A stretch of 64,000 nt of DNA from Geobacillus icigianus (GCF_000750005.1 NZ_JPYA01000162.1:62001-126000), one strand, 5' to 3'. Counted from the stretch's first letter, positions 47,565 through 57,451 are shown. The notes: generated from the sequence alone by a model not told the origin. Made by a program: numbers and translations.

Positions 47565-49616
47565 ATGGCTTTGTTTGCTCGCCTATCGTGGTTTTATGCC
47601 AAACAGATGGGAAAAAGCATTCTCTATATGGGAACATACACGTTTTGGTTCATCATGTTGATGATGCGTTTTCTCATTCGCCAGTACGATTCGTTTGGTA
47701 AGACGGATTATGGAAATTTTGTCGGAGAAATGACGCTAATCGTTCAAGCGGCCATGCTGCTGTTTATGGTGTTTTTTTACAAGTTGTTCTCTGATGAATA
47801 TCGATTTGGCGCCAATCTTTTGTTTGCCGGTTCATTGCGTATCACAGCGTTGAAAATCGCCGCCTTGTTCGCCAATCACCTGTTGTTTCTTGCATTCTTC
47901 ACCAGTCTGCAAGTTGTACTCGTATGGCAGTTTTATCGGACATGGAGCCTTCCCTTTTCTTCGTTGTATACTGAAACGGCATCGTATATCGCCGCATATT
48001 GGCTATCGCCACTTGTATTTGCCTTTTTTCTTGGTATTTTCACTGCACTATTGTTCGGGAAAAGCCGATTAAGCTTTGCTTGGATGGTGATCATTTGGCT
48101 GGCAATCGGCCCGGTGAATACCCAATTGTTTTCTCGTTATTTCCAGCGCCTCCCCTTTTCCGACGTCCGTAGTTTGTTCTACATCGGTCCGTTGAATATG
48201 GACGATGTATTTCGTGATGTTATTGGATACAACGTCAGCCTTCCGACGTATATGAAACTATTGTTTTGGATTCTAACCTCGATGATGGCGGTATGGGCCA
48301 TTCTTTGGAAAACAGCCCGCACTACAAAGGAGAAAGCGGCCATTATCATAGGCGTTACTTTGCTTTTGGCGGGTGATGCTTGGGTGTTTCCGCATATTTG
48401 CACAGGAAGCAAACTGGTGTTTAGTTATGCTGATTTGGATCAAGAAAACGATTTCTATCGAACTCATAACCCAACCATTTCACCGAGCACATTGCGCTAT
48501 TCGATTGAACGGTACGACATTCAGCTGGAGGCCAAAAATAGTGTACATGCCAAAGTGAAAGCGACCTTGCGACAAATTCAGGGCAACACACTGTCGTTTG
48601 TGCTTTACCATCATTTTTCTCTGAAACAAATCACTGATCAAACCGGAAAACAGTTGCCGTTTATTCAACAAGGGGATGTCATCACGGTCAAACGATCATC
48701 AAATCGCTTGACCGATGAATGGACATTTGAGTATCAAATGAACGATTCGGCACAAATTCCCGTTTCACCGCGCTATTTGTTTTTGCCGAGCGACTTCAGC
48801 TGGTTGCCGACAAAAGCCGACCATGCACCGTTTGCCTTTGTGAACGTTCATTCCAGTCCGGCGCCTGTATCGATGCAACCGAGCCATCCGATCCACTATA
48901 CGTTGTCATTTCATGGAACGGTGCCGTTTTATACGAATTTGCCGCTCCGGAGCGACGGAATGTACGAAGGAGTTGTGTCCAGCGGCATTACAGCTATAGC
49001 GGGAATGTTTTTGAAAGAAAGGATCGGACCATGGCAGATCGTGTACCCCGCCGATTGGTCCAATCTTGAGCAGGATTGGTCCGTCTTTGAACGTCACGTG
49101 CGACGCATTCACCACGACACCGTTCAGATGTTCGGCTTAAAAGGGGTAAAGTTGCCGACAAATATCGTGTTGCTCGCTCCCCATGGTGAACAACGGAGCG
49201 TATATAGAAGCGATCATTTGCTTCTTCAAATTGATACGCCATATTCCCTTCACTCCCAAGAAGGAACATTGATGTATTTGCCGGAAATTTTAACGGAAGG
49301 ACTTCTTTGGAAGGAAACGCATTCATCGAGACAAAAAGAAGTGTTTCAAGCATTGCTGACAAGATGGTTCCAGCAACAATTGGCCCTTCCCTATTCCGGA
49401 GGAGATTTGACGTTTGATGTAGCTTTGTCAGTGGACTCTCCTGATGGGAAAACGGAGGAAGAGCTCAGGCAGCTGTTTGGGGAATATGAACGCTTATCGG
49501 ATAGGAAAAAACAAAAATTTTTGGCTTTATGGTATAAACAAATCAAGGAAGGAGCAGACGATAGCTGGGAGAAAACCATCCAACTTATCCGCATGGTTCG
49601 GGAGGGACAGACATGA
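47565..49616 (+). CDS. Large membrane protein B, ABC permease with M1-like outer domain
   Basis: 683 residues; TGGAG about ten bases before ATG. The N-terminal 265 residues have about seven hydrophobic segments, then an outer domain of about 400 residues with beta-rich sequence (RYDIQLEAKNSVHAKVKATL; WLPTKAD) like the first M1 aminopeptidase domain. Where the zinc motif should be there is LPEILTEGLLW, with no HExxH. It overlaps the ATPase by ATGA, so the pair is translationally coupled. It is a paralogue of proteins A and C. Confidence 0.72.
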   Translation: MALFARLSWFYAKQMGKSILYMGTYTFWFIMLMMRFLIRQYDSFGKTDYGNFVGEMTLIVQAAMLLFMVFFYKLFSDEYRFGANLLFAGSLRITALKIAALFANHLLFLAFFTSLQVVLVWQFYRTWSLPFSSLYTETASYIAAYWLSPLVFAFFLGIFTALLFGKSRLSFAWMVIIWLAIGPVNTQLFSRYFQRLPFSDVRSLFYIGPLNMDDVFRDVIGYNVSLPTYMKLLFWILTSMMAVWAILWKTARTTKEKAAIIIGVTLLLAGDAWVFPHICTGSKLVFSYADLDQENDFYRTHNPTISPSTLRYSIERYDIQLEAKNSVHAKVKATLRQIQGNTLSFVLYHHFSLKQITDQTGKQLPFIQQGDVITVKRSSNRLTDEWTFEYQMNDSAQIPVSPRYLFLPSDFSWLPTKADHAPFAFVNVHSSPAPVSMQPSHPIHYTLSFHGTVPFYTNLPLRSDGMYEGVVSSGITAIAGMFLKERIGPWQIVYPADWSNLEQDWSVFERHVRRIHHDTVQMFGLKGVKLPTNIVLLAPHGEQRSVYRSDHLLLQIDTPYSLHSQEGTLMYLPEILTEGLLWKETHSSRQKEVFQALLTRWFQQQLALPYSGGDLTFDVALSVDSPDGKTEEELRQLFGEYERLSDRKKQKFLALWYKQIKEGADDSWEKTIQLIRMVREGQT

Positions 49617-50482
49617 TCCATATATCCAGCGTCACAAAACGAATCAAAAAACAAATCATTTTATCCAATGTATCGCTTTGTATGGAAGGGATTTACGGGT
49701 TAGTTGGACCGAACGGAGCTGGCAAGACAACATTGATGAAAATCTTGGCTGGCTTGACACCCATGAATGATGGACAGGTGGCGATTGATGGACAAAGCTG
49801 TACCAAAGGAAAATATGTGAAAGCCCCTGAACGGATCGGTTATTTGCCGCAAGATTTCATGGTCTATCCTAACATTACGGTCGAAGAAGCGCTTGACCAT
49901 CTCGCCTTATTGCAAGGAATGATGGACAAACACAAACGGCACGCAGCCGTTGCTGAAGCCATTCAAAAAGTGAACTTGAACGGACACGAGACAAAAAAGA
50001 TGTCTGAGCTGTCCGGCGGAATGCGGCGACGAGTGGGAATTGCTCATTTATTGACGCGAAAGCCATCCATCTTGCTGTTTGATGAGCCGACCGCCGGCTT
50101 AGATATTGAAGAACGAATCCGGTTTCGCCATCTGCTCAAACAGCTTGGTTCCGAACATACGATTGTTATTTCTTCCCATATTGTGGAAGATATTGAGTTT
50201 TTATGCACCAAAATCGGAATTTTAAAACAAGGGCAAGTGTTGTTTGAAGGCACGCCGTCTGAGCTGAAGTCCTGCGCAGAAGGCTTCGTGTGGGAATATT
50301 GCATACATCCCGAAGAATTGGATGACTTGATCGCAGCGAGAGAAGTGGTACAGCTTCTCGAAGAAGAAGATGGTATTCACGCACGAGTGTTCTCGCAAAA
50401 TGAGGAAACAGGGGGGAGACGGGTCAAACCACGATTGATCGATGGCTATTTGGCTGTTGTCAGAAGAGGGGGATCAAGATGA
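49613..50482 (+). CDS. ABC transporter ATPase B
   Basis: 289 residues. Complete nucleotide-binding domain: Walker A GPNGAGKTT (near residue 34), signature LSGGMRRR (near residue 128), Walker B ILLFDEPTAGLD, H-loop in VISSHIVED. The C-terminal 70 residues after LFEGTPSEL are extra, as in exporters of the ABC-2 class (bacteriocin or drug type). GGGAGGG precedes ATG. It overlaps the next gene by ATGA. Closest relative in the window is the ATPase at 53479. Confidence 0.92.
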   Translation: MIHISSVTKRIKKQIILSNVSLCMEGIYGLVGPNGAGKTTLMKILAGLTPMNDGQVAIDGQSCTKGKYVKAPERIGYLPQDFMVYPNITVEEALDHLALLQGMMDKHKRHAAVAEAIQKVNLNGHETKKMSELSGGMRRRVGIAHLLTRKPSILLFDEPTAGLDIEERIRFRHLLKQLGSEHTIVISSHIVEDIEFLCTKIGILKQGQVLFEGTPSELKSCAEGFVWEYCIHPEELDDLIAAREVVQLLEEEDGIHARVFSQNEETGGRRVKPRLIDGYLAVVRRGGSR

Positions 50483-51138
50483 GAGCTTACATCGAATGGA
50501 TAAGAGCCGCTTTTGTGTTTGACCGAAAAACAATGGGCGGAGCCTGTTTTGTTCCACCAGTGATGTTCATCCTATCACTGTTGCTTATTTTGCTTGTCGC
50601 CCGCAAACCGTCAAGTATTTACGACAATGTGATAATCATCCAAGGGCTGTTCATCCCGTTTTCCGGCTGGCACTTGATTTATCGATTCGGTGAACTGTAT
50701 GAAGACGGGGCGCAAGAGACGCTTATCCCTTATTATAGGCAATGGTTTGGGATTGATATCGTACGTTATTCTTTCATCCATTTGTTAGGGGTCGCCATGC
50801 TAAGCGGGGCATTCATGTGGAGATATGGCATTACTTCTTTGTCTTTTTTGAATCTCATTCATTTCATTCTATTGACTTTCTTTTACCTATTTTTCAGCAC
50901 TGCCTCCCTTGTTCTTACAAAAAACACGAATATCGCATTGACAATCATTTTTCTTTATACGGTGCTTGAAGTGGCCACATTAGGAACGTTCATGCCTTGG
51001 CCGCATATCTTTTTGTTCGAACCACCGGTTTGGGAACCGATGCTCATCAGCAAATTCATCATGCTAACGCTGTCCATCTTTCTAGCAGCATTCATCACCA
51101 TTGTATGGATCAGTAAGGGAGATCGGAAACCCCAATAA
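50479..51138 (+). CDS. Small ABC-2-type membrane protein B
   Basis: 219 residues with six hydrophobic segments. No soluble domain. The segment GTFMPWPHIFLFEPP near residue 170 is shared with the protein at 54338 (GTFMPWPHLFLFQAP). The position after the ATPase and size suggest the second membrane subunit of the exporter. Coupled to the ATPase (ATGA). Confidence 0.75.
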   Translation: MRAYIEWIRAAFVFDRKTMGGACFVPPVMFILSLLLILLVARKPSSIYDNVIIIQGLFIPFSGWHLIYRFGELYEDGAQETLIPYYRQWFGIDIVRYSFIHLLGVAMLSGAFMWRYGITSLSFLNLIHFILLTFFYLFFSTASLVLTKNTNIALTIIFLYTVLEVATLGTFMPWPHIFLFEPPVWEPMLISKFIMLTLSIFLAAFITIVWISKGDRKPQ

Positions 51139-51140
51139 AG

Positions 51141-51365
51141 GCTAACGTTTGGCCGCAAATAACCTCTTCTCCCCTAAAAGCGAGAGGCTATGCTTACAAA
51201 TCGATTAATTGGTGGCCCGATAGCGTCGTCGCCTCCACCAACTGGCTCAATCCTAGGCAAGAAGAAACGCGCAATTTTACACAACGAAAAGGCGATAAAT
51301 ATTATGGCCAAATTGTGGGCCAAACGGTTGGTTCAAGCGGATACGTGACCATTACGGTCAAATAA
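51141..51365 (+). pseudogene. C-terminal remnant of a small secreted-peptide gene (cassette C)
   Basis: 75 codons without a start codon or SD, ending in stop; the frame begins right after the stop of membrane protein B. The translated end has many aromatic and polar residues (RGYAYKSINWWPDSVV, then KYYGQIVGQTVGSSGYVTIT). Its last 25 residues resemble the remnant at 47341-47451. The missing N-terminus would have held the signal peptide. A hairpin follows at 51392. Not a clear match to lactococcin 972 or any bacteriocin class I know. Confidence 0.5.
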
Positions 51366-51391
51366 CGATGCCGAATCCGGATGATAAAGGA

Positions 51392-51440
51392 GTCAGGGAT
51401 ACGCGTAAAAAATAAAGCGGTCCCTGACCGCATTCTTCTT
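51392..51440 (+). terminator. Hairpin between peptide remnant C and protein C
   Basis: GTCAGGGA at 51392-51399 pairs with TCCCTGAC at 51421-51428; the tail (CGCATTCTTCTTTTG) is moderately T-rich. Same position in the cassette as the terminator at 47473. Confidence 0.5.
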
Positions 51441-51476
51441 TTGTCAACTTCTTGGAAAGAAAGCGGTTGATCGGCG

Positions 51477-53495
51477 ATGAGATGGAAATGGCTGTTTGTT
51501 TTTTATTGGAAACGATTGTTGAAAAGCAAGTTATACATTGGTGCTAGTTTCTCGTTTTTTCTTTTGCTGGCCGTACGGTTTACACTATTTTTTACCGATC
51601 CGTACAATATGGAGAGTTATGGGGATATCCCTCATGAAGTGTTCATGCTTGTTCAAATCGTTTCGCTCTTTTACATCGTGTGGTTCTACCTTCTCTATTC
51701 CAACGAACTTCGTTACGGCGTTTCGTCATGGTTCGCCGATGGCTACCGAATTTTGCTGGAGAAAATGAGCGCCTTGCTTGCGGTTCATGCGCTGTACCAA
51801 GGGATCATGCTGATGATGAGCTGCGGCGTTTTTTCAATCGTGTATCTCTTCGTTGGGGTGGAGCCTTCGGATCTGTATTTGTCGTTGCTTCGGTTTCTCG
51901 CCGTCTATCAGTTTGGACCGCTCGTGCTCACCGTCCTGTACGGCGTCATCATCGCACTGCTGTTGGAAACGAAAAAGGTCAGTTTTTTCGCTATTTTGCT
52001 TGTGTGGATCCTGACCGGACCGATGACGACGGAGCTGTTCATCGATCTATCCAAAACTGTTCATGCCCGCGACTGGGCGTCGTTGCTGTTTATCGGAAAA
52101 CACGCGATTCAACGAGCATATGATTCCTACATCGGGTTTGAGGTCGACCGCGGCGGGGAATGGAAATGGGCCGCATGGTTTCTTTCCCTTGTCGGGTTGG
52201 CGTTGTTGTCGTCGATCCGCTTTACGCAGACGAGAAAGGAGCGAAACGCCGTCTTGAAAGCATTTCTCGTCTTCCCGTTTCTGATCGTCCTAACTGCCTA
52301 CCATTCCTTGCAAACGAACACCAAGGCGTTCACTCGGGCCGATCAGACGACCGAACTCGAGGAATACCGCCAGATGAAACAAGAGACGAACGCCGATTTG
52401 CGCTACCGTATCCAGTCGTATGACCTTTCCTTGCATGGATCGCGTGCGGTCGTGCGCGTGGCCTTGTCCCAGTTGGAAACGAACCGGCCCACGTTTCAAC
52501 TGTACCATTTGTATCCGCTCCACTCGATTGAAGCGGACCATCAGCCCGTCAAGTTTACAAGAAACGGCGATCTCGTGACCGTGTGGCTGCCGAAACGCAC
52601 CTCGACGCTCACGTTTTCGTATGAGATCGTCGATACGGCGCTCATCCCGTACACCAACGGCCGCATCGTCCTGTTGGCGGATCGAGCGTGGTATCCGAAA
52701 AGGAGGGCTTCGCACATGTATCGGACTTATGAATATCGGATGGCGGGGATGACAGTTTGGGATGGGGCGTTCACCGATCAATTCTTTCCGGACGAAACAT
52801 ATACGTTTACCTTAAACGTAGACGGCGATGTGCTGTTTTGCAATGTGCCAAAGCGGGGGACGGTTTACCGAGGGAAGGCGCAAGCGGTCACCTTGATCAA
52901 AGGGCAAGGGCATCAACTCGTCGATCAAGGATATGAGATCATCTACCCGGCCGATTGGCCGCACATGGCGGAACGGGCGCCGACGGTCATCCGCCAGATG
53001 GAAAAAACATTCCGTCATGTACAACAAATCGCATCAACGGCGGTTTCATCGTTGCCGAACAAGATTGTCTTCTCTAGTTTCGGACTGTCCTCGTTTCTCG
53101 CACACGATCATCTTGTATATAACACAGATGACTTATATGGGATCGATCAATATATTATGGAACAAAATTTTTACGAAAAAATACTTCGGCTTTCCGTACC
53201 GCCGAAAGGATCGCGGATCATGTACAACGAGTGGATTTCGCTGGCCACCCGCTGGTTGATGCAAAAAAATGACCTGCCGGTGATCGACTGGAGCTCCAAA
53301 AGTGAGTGGTTCGAGTCGCAACCTCAATCCGTGCAGAAGCAGATTGAATCAGTGTATAGCGAGTTTCAGTCGCTTGACGTAGACCAAAAACAGCAATTAT
53401 TACGGACATGGTATGAGAACATGGACGATGCTTGGACATGGGATCGCGTCATCGAGATAATGCAGGAGGTGAAAGGCGTTGGCGGTCGTCATTGA
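51477..53495 (+). CDS. Large membrane protein C, ABC permease with M1-like outer domain
   Basis: 672 residues. About seven hydrophobic segments in the first 270 residues (WKWLFVFYWKRLLKSKLY start), then a soluble domain starting near residue 290. SYDLSLHGSRAVVRVAL, TLTFSYEIVDTALIPY and RAWYPKRR fit the beta-sandwich of M1 aminopeptidases. The second part (IIYPADWPHMAERAPTVIRQ) fits a degenerate catalytic domain without HExxH (IMEQNFYEK at that place). Base composition is like the core genome, unlike A and B. Overlaps the ATPase C start. Confidence 0.72.
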   Translation: MRWKWLFVFYWKRLLKSKLYIGASFSFFLLLAVRFTLFFTDPYNMESYGDIPHEVFMLVQIVSLFYIVWFYLLYSNELRYGVSSWFADGYRILLEKMSALLAVHALYQGIMLMMSCGVFSIVYLFVGVEPSDLYLSLLRFLAVYQFGPLVLTVLYGVIIALLLETKKVSFFAILLVWILTGPMTTELFIDLSKTVHARDWASLLFIGKHAIQRAYDSYIGFEVDRGGEWKWAAWFLSLVGLALLSSIRFTQTRKERNAVLKAFLVFPFLIVLTAYHSLQTNTKAFTRADQTTELEEYRQMKQETNADLRYRIQSYDLSLHGSRAVVRVALSQLETNRPTFQLYHLYPLHSIEADHQPVKFTRNGDLVTVWLPKRTSTLTFSYEIVDTALIPYTNGRIVLLADRAWYPKRRASHMYRTYEYRMAGMTVWDGAFTDQFFPDETYTFTLNVDGDVLFCNVPKRGTVYRGKAQAVTLIKGQGHQLVDQGYEIIYPADWPHMAERAPTVIRQMEKTFRHVQQIASTAVSSLPNKIVFSSFGLSSFLAHDHLVYNTDDLYGIDQYIMEQNFYEKILRLSVPPKGSRIMYNEWISLATRWLMQKNDLPVIDWSSKSEWFESQPQSVQKQIESVYSEFQSLDVDQKQQLLRTWYENMDDAWTWDRVIEIMQEVKGVGGRH

Positions 53496-54345
53496 AGGAT
53501 TGACGAAAATCGTGAAAAAAAAGGCGATTTTATCGGATGTCTCCCTCACCCTCTCCGGCGTGTACGGCTTGCTGGGACCAAACGGCGCCGGCAAGACGAC
53601 GTTGATGCGCATTGTGGCCGGCCTGTTGGAGTTCAATGCCGGACGGGTGTCGCTCGGAGACGAGCCGATCAGCACCGGCACGAGGGTGAAGCGGGTGAAC
53701 GAGATCGGCTATTTGCCGCAAGAGTTTATGATGTACCCGGAGCTGACGATGTATGAAGTGCTTGAGCATCTCGCTGTCTTGCAAGGTGAACATCCCGTCG
53801 CCTGCCGACCTAAAATCGAGAAGGTCATCGAACAAGTCAACTTGTCTTCGCACATCAACAAAAAAATGCGCGAGCTGTCCGGCGGCATGCGGCGGCGAGT
53901 GGGCATCGCCATGCTGTTGCTTCGGGAACCGTCCATCCTGCTGTTTGACGAGCCGACGGCCGGGCTTGACATCCGCGAGCGCGTGCGGTTTCGCAATTTG
54001 TTGAAGCGGCTGGGCCATGACCATACGATCGTCATCTCTTCGCATCTTGTCGAGGACATTGAATTTCTGTGCACCAAAATCGGAGTTTTGGACCGCGGCA
54101 CGGTGCTGTTTGAAGGCAGCCCGGACGAGCTCAAGCAAAAAGCCGCTCCTTATACGTATGAGTTGGACGTGCCATTTGCGGAGCTTGACTCGGTCATGGC
54201 CACCAACGAAGTCGTGCAAATGAGCGAAGAGCCTTCCCACGTCGTCGTGCGCGTCTTGTCCGAAGAGCCGATCGGTCGGCCTGTCGCCCCGCGGCTGATG
54301 GACGGATATTTGGCGTTATTGAAAGAGGCGGAAGCGCATGGATAA
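53479..54345 (+). CDS. ABC transporter ATPase C
   Basis: 288 residues from TTG with AGGAGGTG eight bases upstream. Walker A GPNGAGKTT (near residue 34), signature LSGGMRRR, Walker B ILLFDEPTAGLD and H-loop VISSHLVED are intact. Very close to ATPase B, with the same extended C-terminus. Overlaps both neighbours by 17 and 8 bases, so the three cassette C genes form a tight unit. Confidence 0.92.
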   Translation: MAVVIEGLTKIVKKKAILSDVSLTLSGVYGLLGPNGAGKTTLMRIVAGLLEFNAGRVSLGDEPISTGTRVKRVNEIGYLPQEFMMYPELTMYEVLEHLAVLQGEHPVACRPKIEKVIEQVNLSSHINKKMRELSGGMRRRVGIAMLLLREPSILLFDEPTAGLDIRERVRFRNLLKRLGHDHTIVISSHLVEDIEFLCTKIGVLDRGTVLFEGSPDELKQKAAPYTYELDVPFAELDSVMATNEVVQMSEEPSHVVVRVLSEEPIGRPVAPRLMDGYLALLKEAEAHG

Positions 54346-54970
54346 AAAGACGATCGCCCATCATTTTTCCTTCGACCGCCGCTTGCTCGGCCGATTGTAC
54401 TGGTTTCCGTTTCTCGTCTACGGGCTGTGCGTCGGGTTGATGGGGATCTTGTCCGCCCGCTCCGACGAACCGTTTTTGCCGTACACCGTCATCCAAGGCA
54501 TCGCCGTGCCGATCGCCGGATGGCATCTCGTCTTTTTGTACCGCCATTTGTACGACGAAGGGGCGAAAGAAGCGCTGTTATGGCATTACCGAAAAACGGT
54601 CGTCTTCGACTTGGTTCGCTATGCTGTTTTGCACGGGGGATGCATCGTTCTTCTTGTCGCGGCGGTCATATGGATTCATGGAACGATGTTTCTCACCGCA
54701 CCCGTGTTGGTGCACCTGTTTCTGCTGTTTTCGTTTTACCAGTTGATTGGGCTTGCCTTGTTAGGCGTCTTTGGCAGCCTAGATATCGCCTTATCGGTCA
54801 TCGCGGTCTATACCTTTATGGAAGTCGCAACGCAGGGAACATTCATGCCGTGGCCACATCTGTTTTTGTTTCAAGCGCCGGTCGACTCATTGTCTCTCCT
54901 TCTCCCCATGATGTGGCTGGGGGTGGGCATCGTGATCGCCGCCATTTTGATTGGACGGGAGTTTTGGTAA
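54338..54970 (+). CDS. Small ABC-2-type membrane protein C
   Basis: 210 residues with six hydrophobic segments; paralogue of the protein at 50479 (shared IQGIAVPIAGWHLVF-type and GTFMPWPHLFLF segments). Probably the second membrane subunit next to protein C and ATPase C. Begins inside the ATPase C gene. Confidence 0.75.
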   Translation: MDKKTIAHHFSFDRRLLGRLYWFPFLVYGLCVGLMGILSARSDEPFLPYTVIQGIAVPIAGWHLVFLYRHLYDEGAKEALLWHYRKTVVFDLVRYAVLHGGCIVLLVAAVIWIHGTMFLTAPVLVHLFLLFSFYQLIGLALLGVFGSLDIALSVIAVYTFMEVATQGTFMPWPHLFLFQAPVDSLSLLLPMMWLGVGIVIAAILIGREFW

Positions 54971-55182
54971 ACGAATTGGAAGCCATCGGCTGAATGTGGG
55001 GATGAGGAGCTTCTATGGAACGATGTCGGTTCGTTTAGTGCACCCGGCCGCACACTCCTCTTGTCGCTTCCATGGTCAGGAAGTGAGAAGTCGCTTCTCC
55101 TTATCATGGCTAATTGAGATGGCCGCCGTAAATCGAAAAAAGCTCTCTATAAAGTCTTGACTGACTCCTTTTTGCCGCTTCA

Positions 55183-55212
55183 TTTGTTTGCCATGGCGAA
55201 TTATGCTACAAT
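55183..55212 (+). promoter_or_regulatory. Promoter of lspA-rluD
   Basis: TTTGTT at 55183-55188, extended -10 TGCTACAAT ending at 55212, spacer 18; 40 bases before lspA. Between 54971 and 55182 no gene is seen. Confidence 0.5.
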
Positions 55213-55252
55213 GCAAAAAGGATGAATGAGAAGGACAGGGGGATTTGGCACG

Positions 55253-55717
55253 GTGGCATACTATTGGCTTGCGGCGGCGGTCATCATCCTCGATCAATGG
55301 ACGAAATGGCTTGTCGTCCGCTCTATGCGACTTGGGGAAAGCATCCCGATCATCGACAACGTGCTCTACATTACGTCGCACCGCAATCGCGGAGCGGCAT
55401 GGGGCATGCTGGAAGGGCAGTTTTGGCTCTTTTATTTGATTACGGTGATCGTCGTGGCGGCGATCGTGATTTACATCCGCCGCCTGAAGCCTTCCGAGCG
55501 CCTAGCCGGCGTGGGGCTTGGGCTGATGCTCGGCGGGGCGATCGGCAATTTTATCGACCGCGTATTCCGGAAAGAAGTGGTCGACTTTATTCATACGCAC
55601 ATCGGCACGTACAGCTTTCCGGTGTTCAATATCGCCGACTCGGCGCTGACGGTTGGCGTCATCTTGCTGTTTATTCATCTATTTTTTTTCGCGACACCAG
55701 AGAAAGGGAATGAGTAG
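55253..55717 (+). CDS. lspA: Lipoprotein signal peptidase LspA
   Basis: 154 residues from GTG, with GGGGGA eight bases upstream and [19 protein letters not shown] aligning with B. subtilis LspA; an ATG at 55226 is an alternative. Four membrane segments. The catalytic aspartates lie in GNFIDR (near residue 102) and FNIADS (near residue 128). It removes signal peptides from diacylated prolipoproteins. Confidence 0.95.
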   Translation: MAYYWLAAAVIILDQWTKWLVVRSMRLGESIPIIDNVLYITSHRNRGAAWGMLEGQFWLFYLITVIVVAAIVIYIRRLKPSERLAGVGLGLMLGGAIGNFIDRVFRKEVVDFIHTHIGTYSFPVFNIADSALTVGVILLFIHLFFFATPEKGNE

Positions 55718-56632
55718 ATGGACACGATCACGTTTCACATCGAAGACGAATATGACGGTGAGCGGATCGATAAAGTGATCGCGGCGCTGAATGATGAATG
55801 GTCGCGTTCGCAAGTGCAGCAATGGATCAAAAACGGGCTCGTGACGGTCAACGGCCGCACGGTGAAGGCGAATTACAAATGTGAAGCGGGTGACTCGGTC
55901 GCCATCTCGCCGCCCGAACCGGAGCCGATTCATGTGGAACCGGAGCCGATTCCGCTCGACATTTATTACGAGGACGAGGATGTCCTTGTCGTCAACAAAC
56001 CGCGCGGCATGGTCGTCCACCCGGCGCCCGGGCATATGCGCGGCACGCTCGTGAACGCTTTGCTCGCCCATTGCCGCGACCTATCCGGCATCAACGGCGT
56101 GCTGCGCCCCGGCATCGTCCACCGGATTGACAAAGATACATCGGGGCTGTTGATGGTGGCGAAAAATGATGCCGCCCATCGCTCGCTTGTTGAGCAGCTC
56201 GTCAACAAAACGGTGACGCGCCGCTACAAGGCGATCGTCCATGGCGTCATTCCGCACGATTACGGCACGATCGACGCTCCTATCGGCCGCGACAAACGCG
56301 ACCGAAAAAAAATGGCGGTCACCGAAGAAAACGGCAAAGAAGCCGTCACCCATTTCCGCGTGCTCGAGCGGTTTCGCCAGTATACGTATGTCGAATGCCA
56401 GCTGGAAACGGGACGGACGCATCAAATTCGCGTCCATATGAAATATATCGGCTACCCGCTCGCCGGCGACCCGCAATACGGGCCGAAAAAGACGCTCCCG
56501 ATCGACGGCCAGGCGCTTCATGCCGGGGTGCTTGGCTTCCATCACCCGCGCAGCGGCGACTATTTGGAATTTGAAGCGCCGTTGCCGCCGGAGTTTGCCG
56601 AGCTGCTCGAATGGCTGCGAAAAAACGATTGA
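55718..56632 (+). CDS. rluD: 23S rRNA pseudouridine synthase, RluD family (YlyB)
   Basis: 304 residues, starting right after the lspA stop. N-terminal S4 domain (RIDKVIAALNDEWSRSQVQQWIKNG) and catalytic domain with GIVHRIDKDTSGLLMVAK, Asp of the active site. It should make pseudouridines in helix 69 of 23S rRNA. The lspA-rluD-pyrR order is that of B. subtilis; the ylyA gene that belongs before lspA is replaced by the ABC island. Confidence 0.92.
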   Translation: MDTITFHIEDEYDGERIDKVIAALNDEWSRSQVQQWIKNGLVTVNGRTVKANYKCEAGDSVAISPPEPEPIHVEPEPIPLDIYYEDEDVLVVNKPRGMVVHPAPGHMRGTLVNALLAHCRDLSGINGVLRPGIVHRIDKDTSGLLMVAKNDAAHRSLVEQLVNKTVTRRYKAIVHGVIPHDYGTIDAPIGRDKRDRKKMAVTEENGKEAVTHFRVLERFRQYTYVECQLETGRTHQIRVHMKYIGYPLAGDPQYGPKKTLPIDGQALHAGVLGFHHPRSGDYLEFEAPLPPEFAELLEWLRKND

Positions 56633-56657
56633 CAAACGAACACGCTCCCTTTACAAT
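56629..56657 (+). promoter_or_regulatory. SigA promoter of the pyr operon
   Basis: TTGACA at 56629-56634 overlapping the rluD stop and TACAAT at 56652-56657, spacer 17. Confidence 0.85.
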
Positions 56658-56664
56658 GAGAACA

Positions 56665-56796
56665 GGTGAACAGGAACCTTTAAGTTCAGTCCTGTGAGGC
56701 TGAGAAGGGGTCGGATCAACAAGAGATAGGCAGCGTATGCCCGTTTTTTGAAACAGGATGGGCCGCACCCCCGCTTCGCAGGCGGGGGATTTTTTT
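56665..56796 (+). promoter_or_regulatory. PyrR attenuator 1 (before pyrR)
   Basis: The PyrR-binding loop AGTCCTGTGAGGCT is at 56688-56701, inside a stem formed by ACCTTTAAGTTC and GAGAAGGGG. The terminator CCCCCGC (56768-56774) / GCGGGGG (56782-56788) plus seven T follows. UMP-bound PyrR stabilises the first stem and so favours termination. Confidence 0.92.
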
Positions 56797-56868
56797 GTGC
56801 AAACAGGCAAACGCAAGCAAAACGTCATCGACCATTGGACGAAGCCGAGGGCTGGCGCCGATGCATGA

Positions 56869-57441
<573 letters not shown>

Positions 57442-57451
57442 CGCAAGCTCC

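Noticed and set aside
51141..51365. Lactococcin 972-type bacteriocin
   Set aside because: Considered because of small secreted peptides near large membrane proteins and ABC ATPases, but the characteristic lactococcin 972 sequence is not present and the large proteins have a different topology (membrane segments first, then one outer domain).
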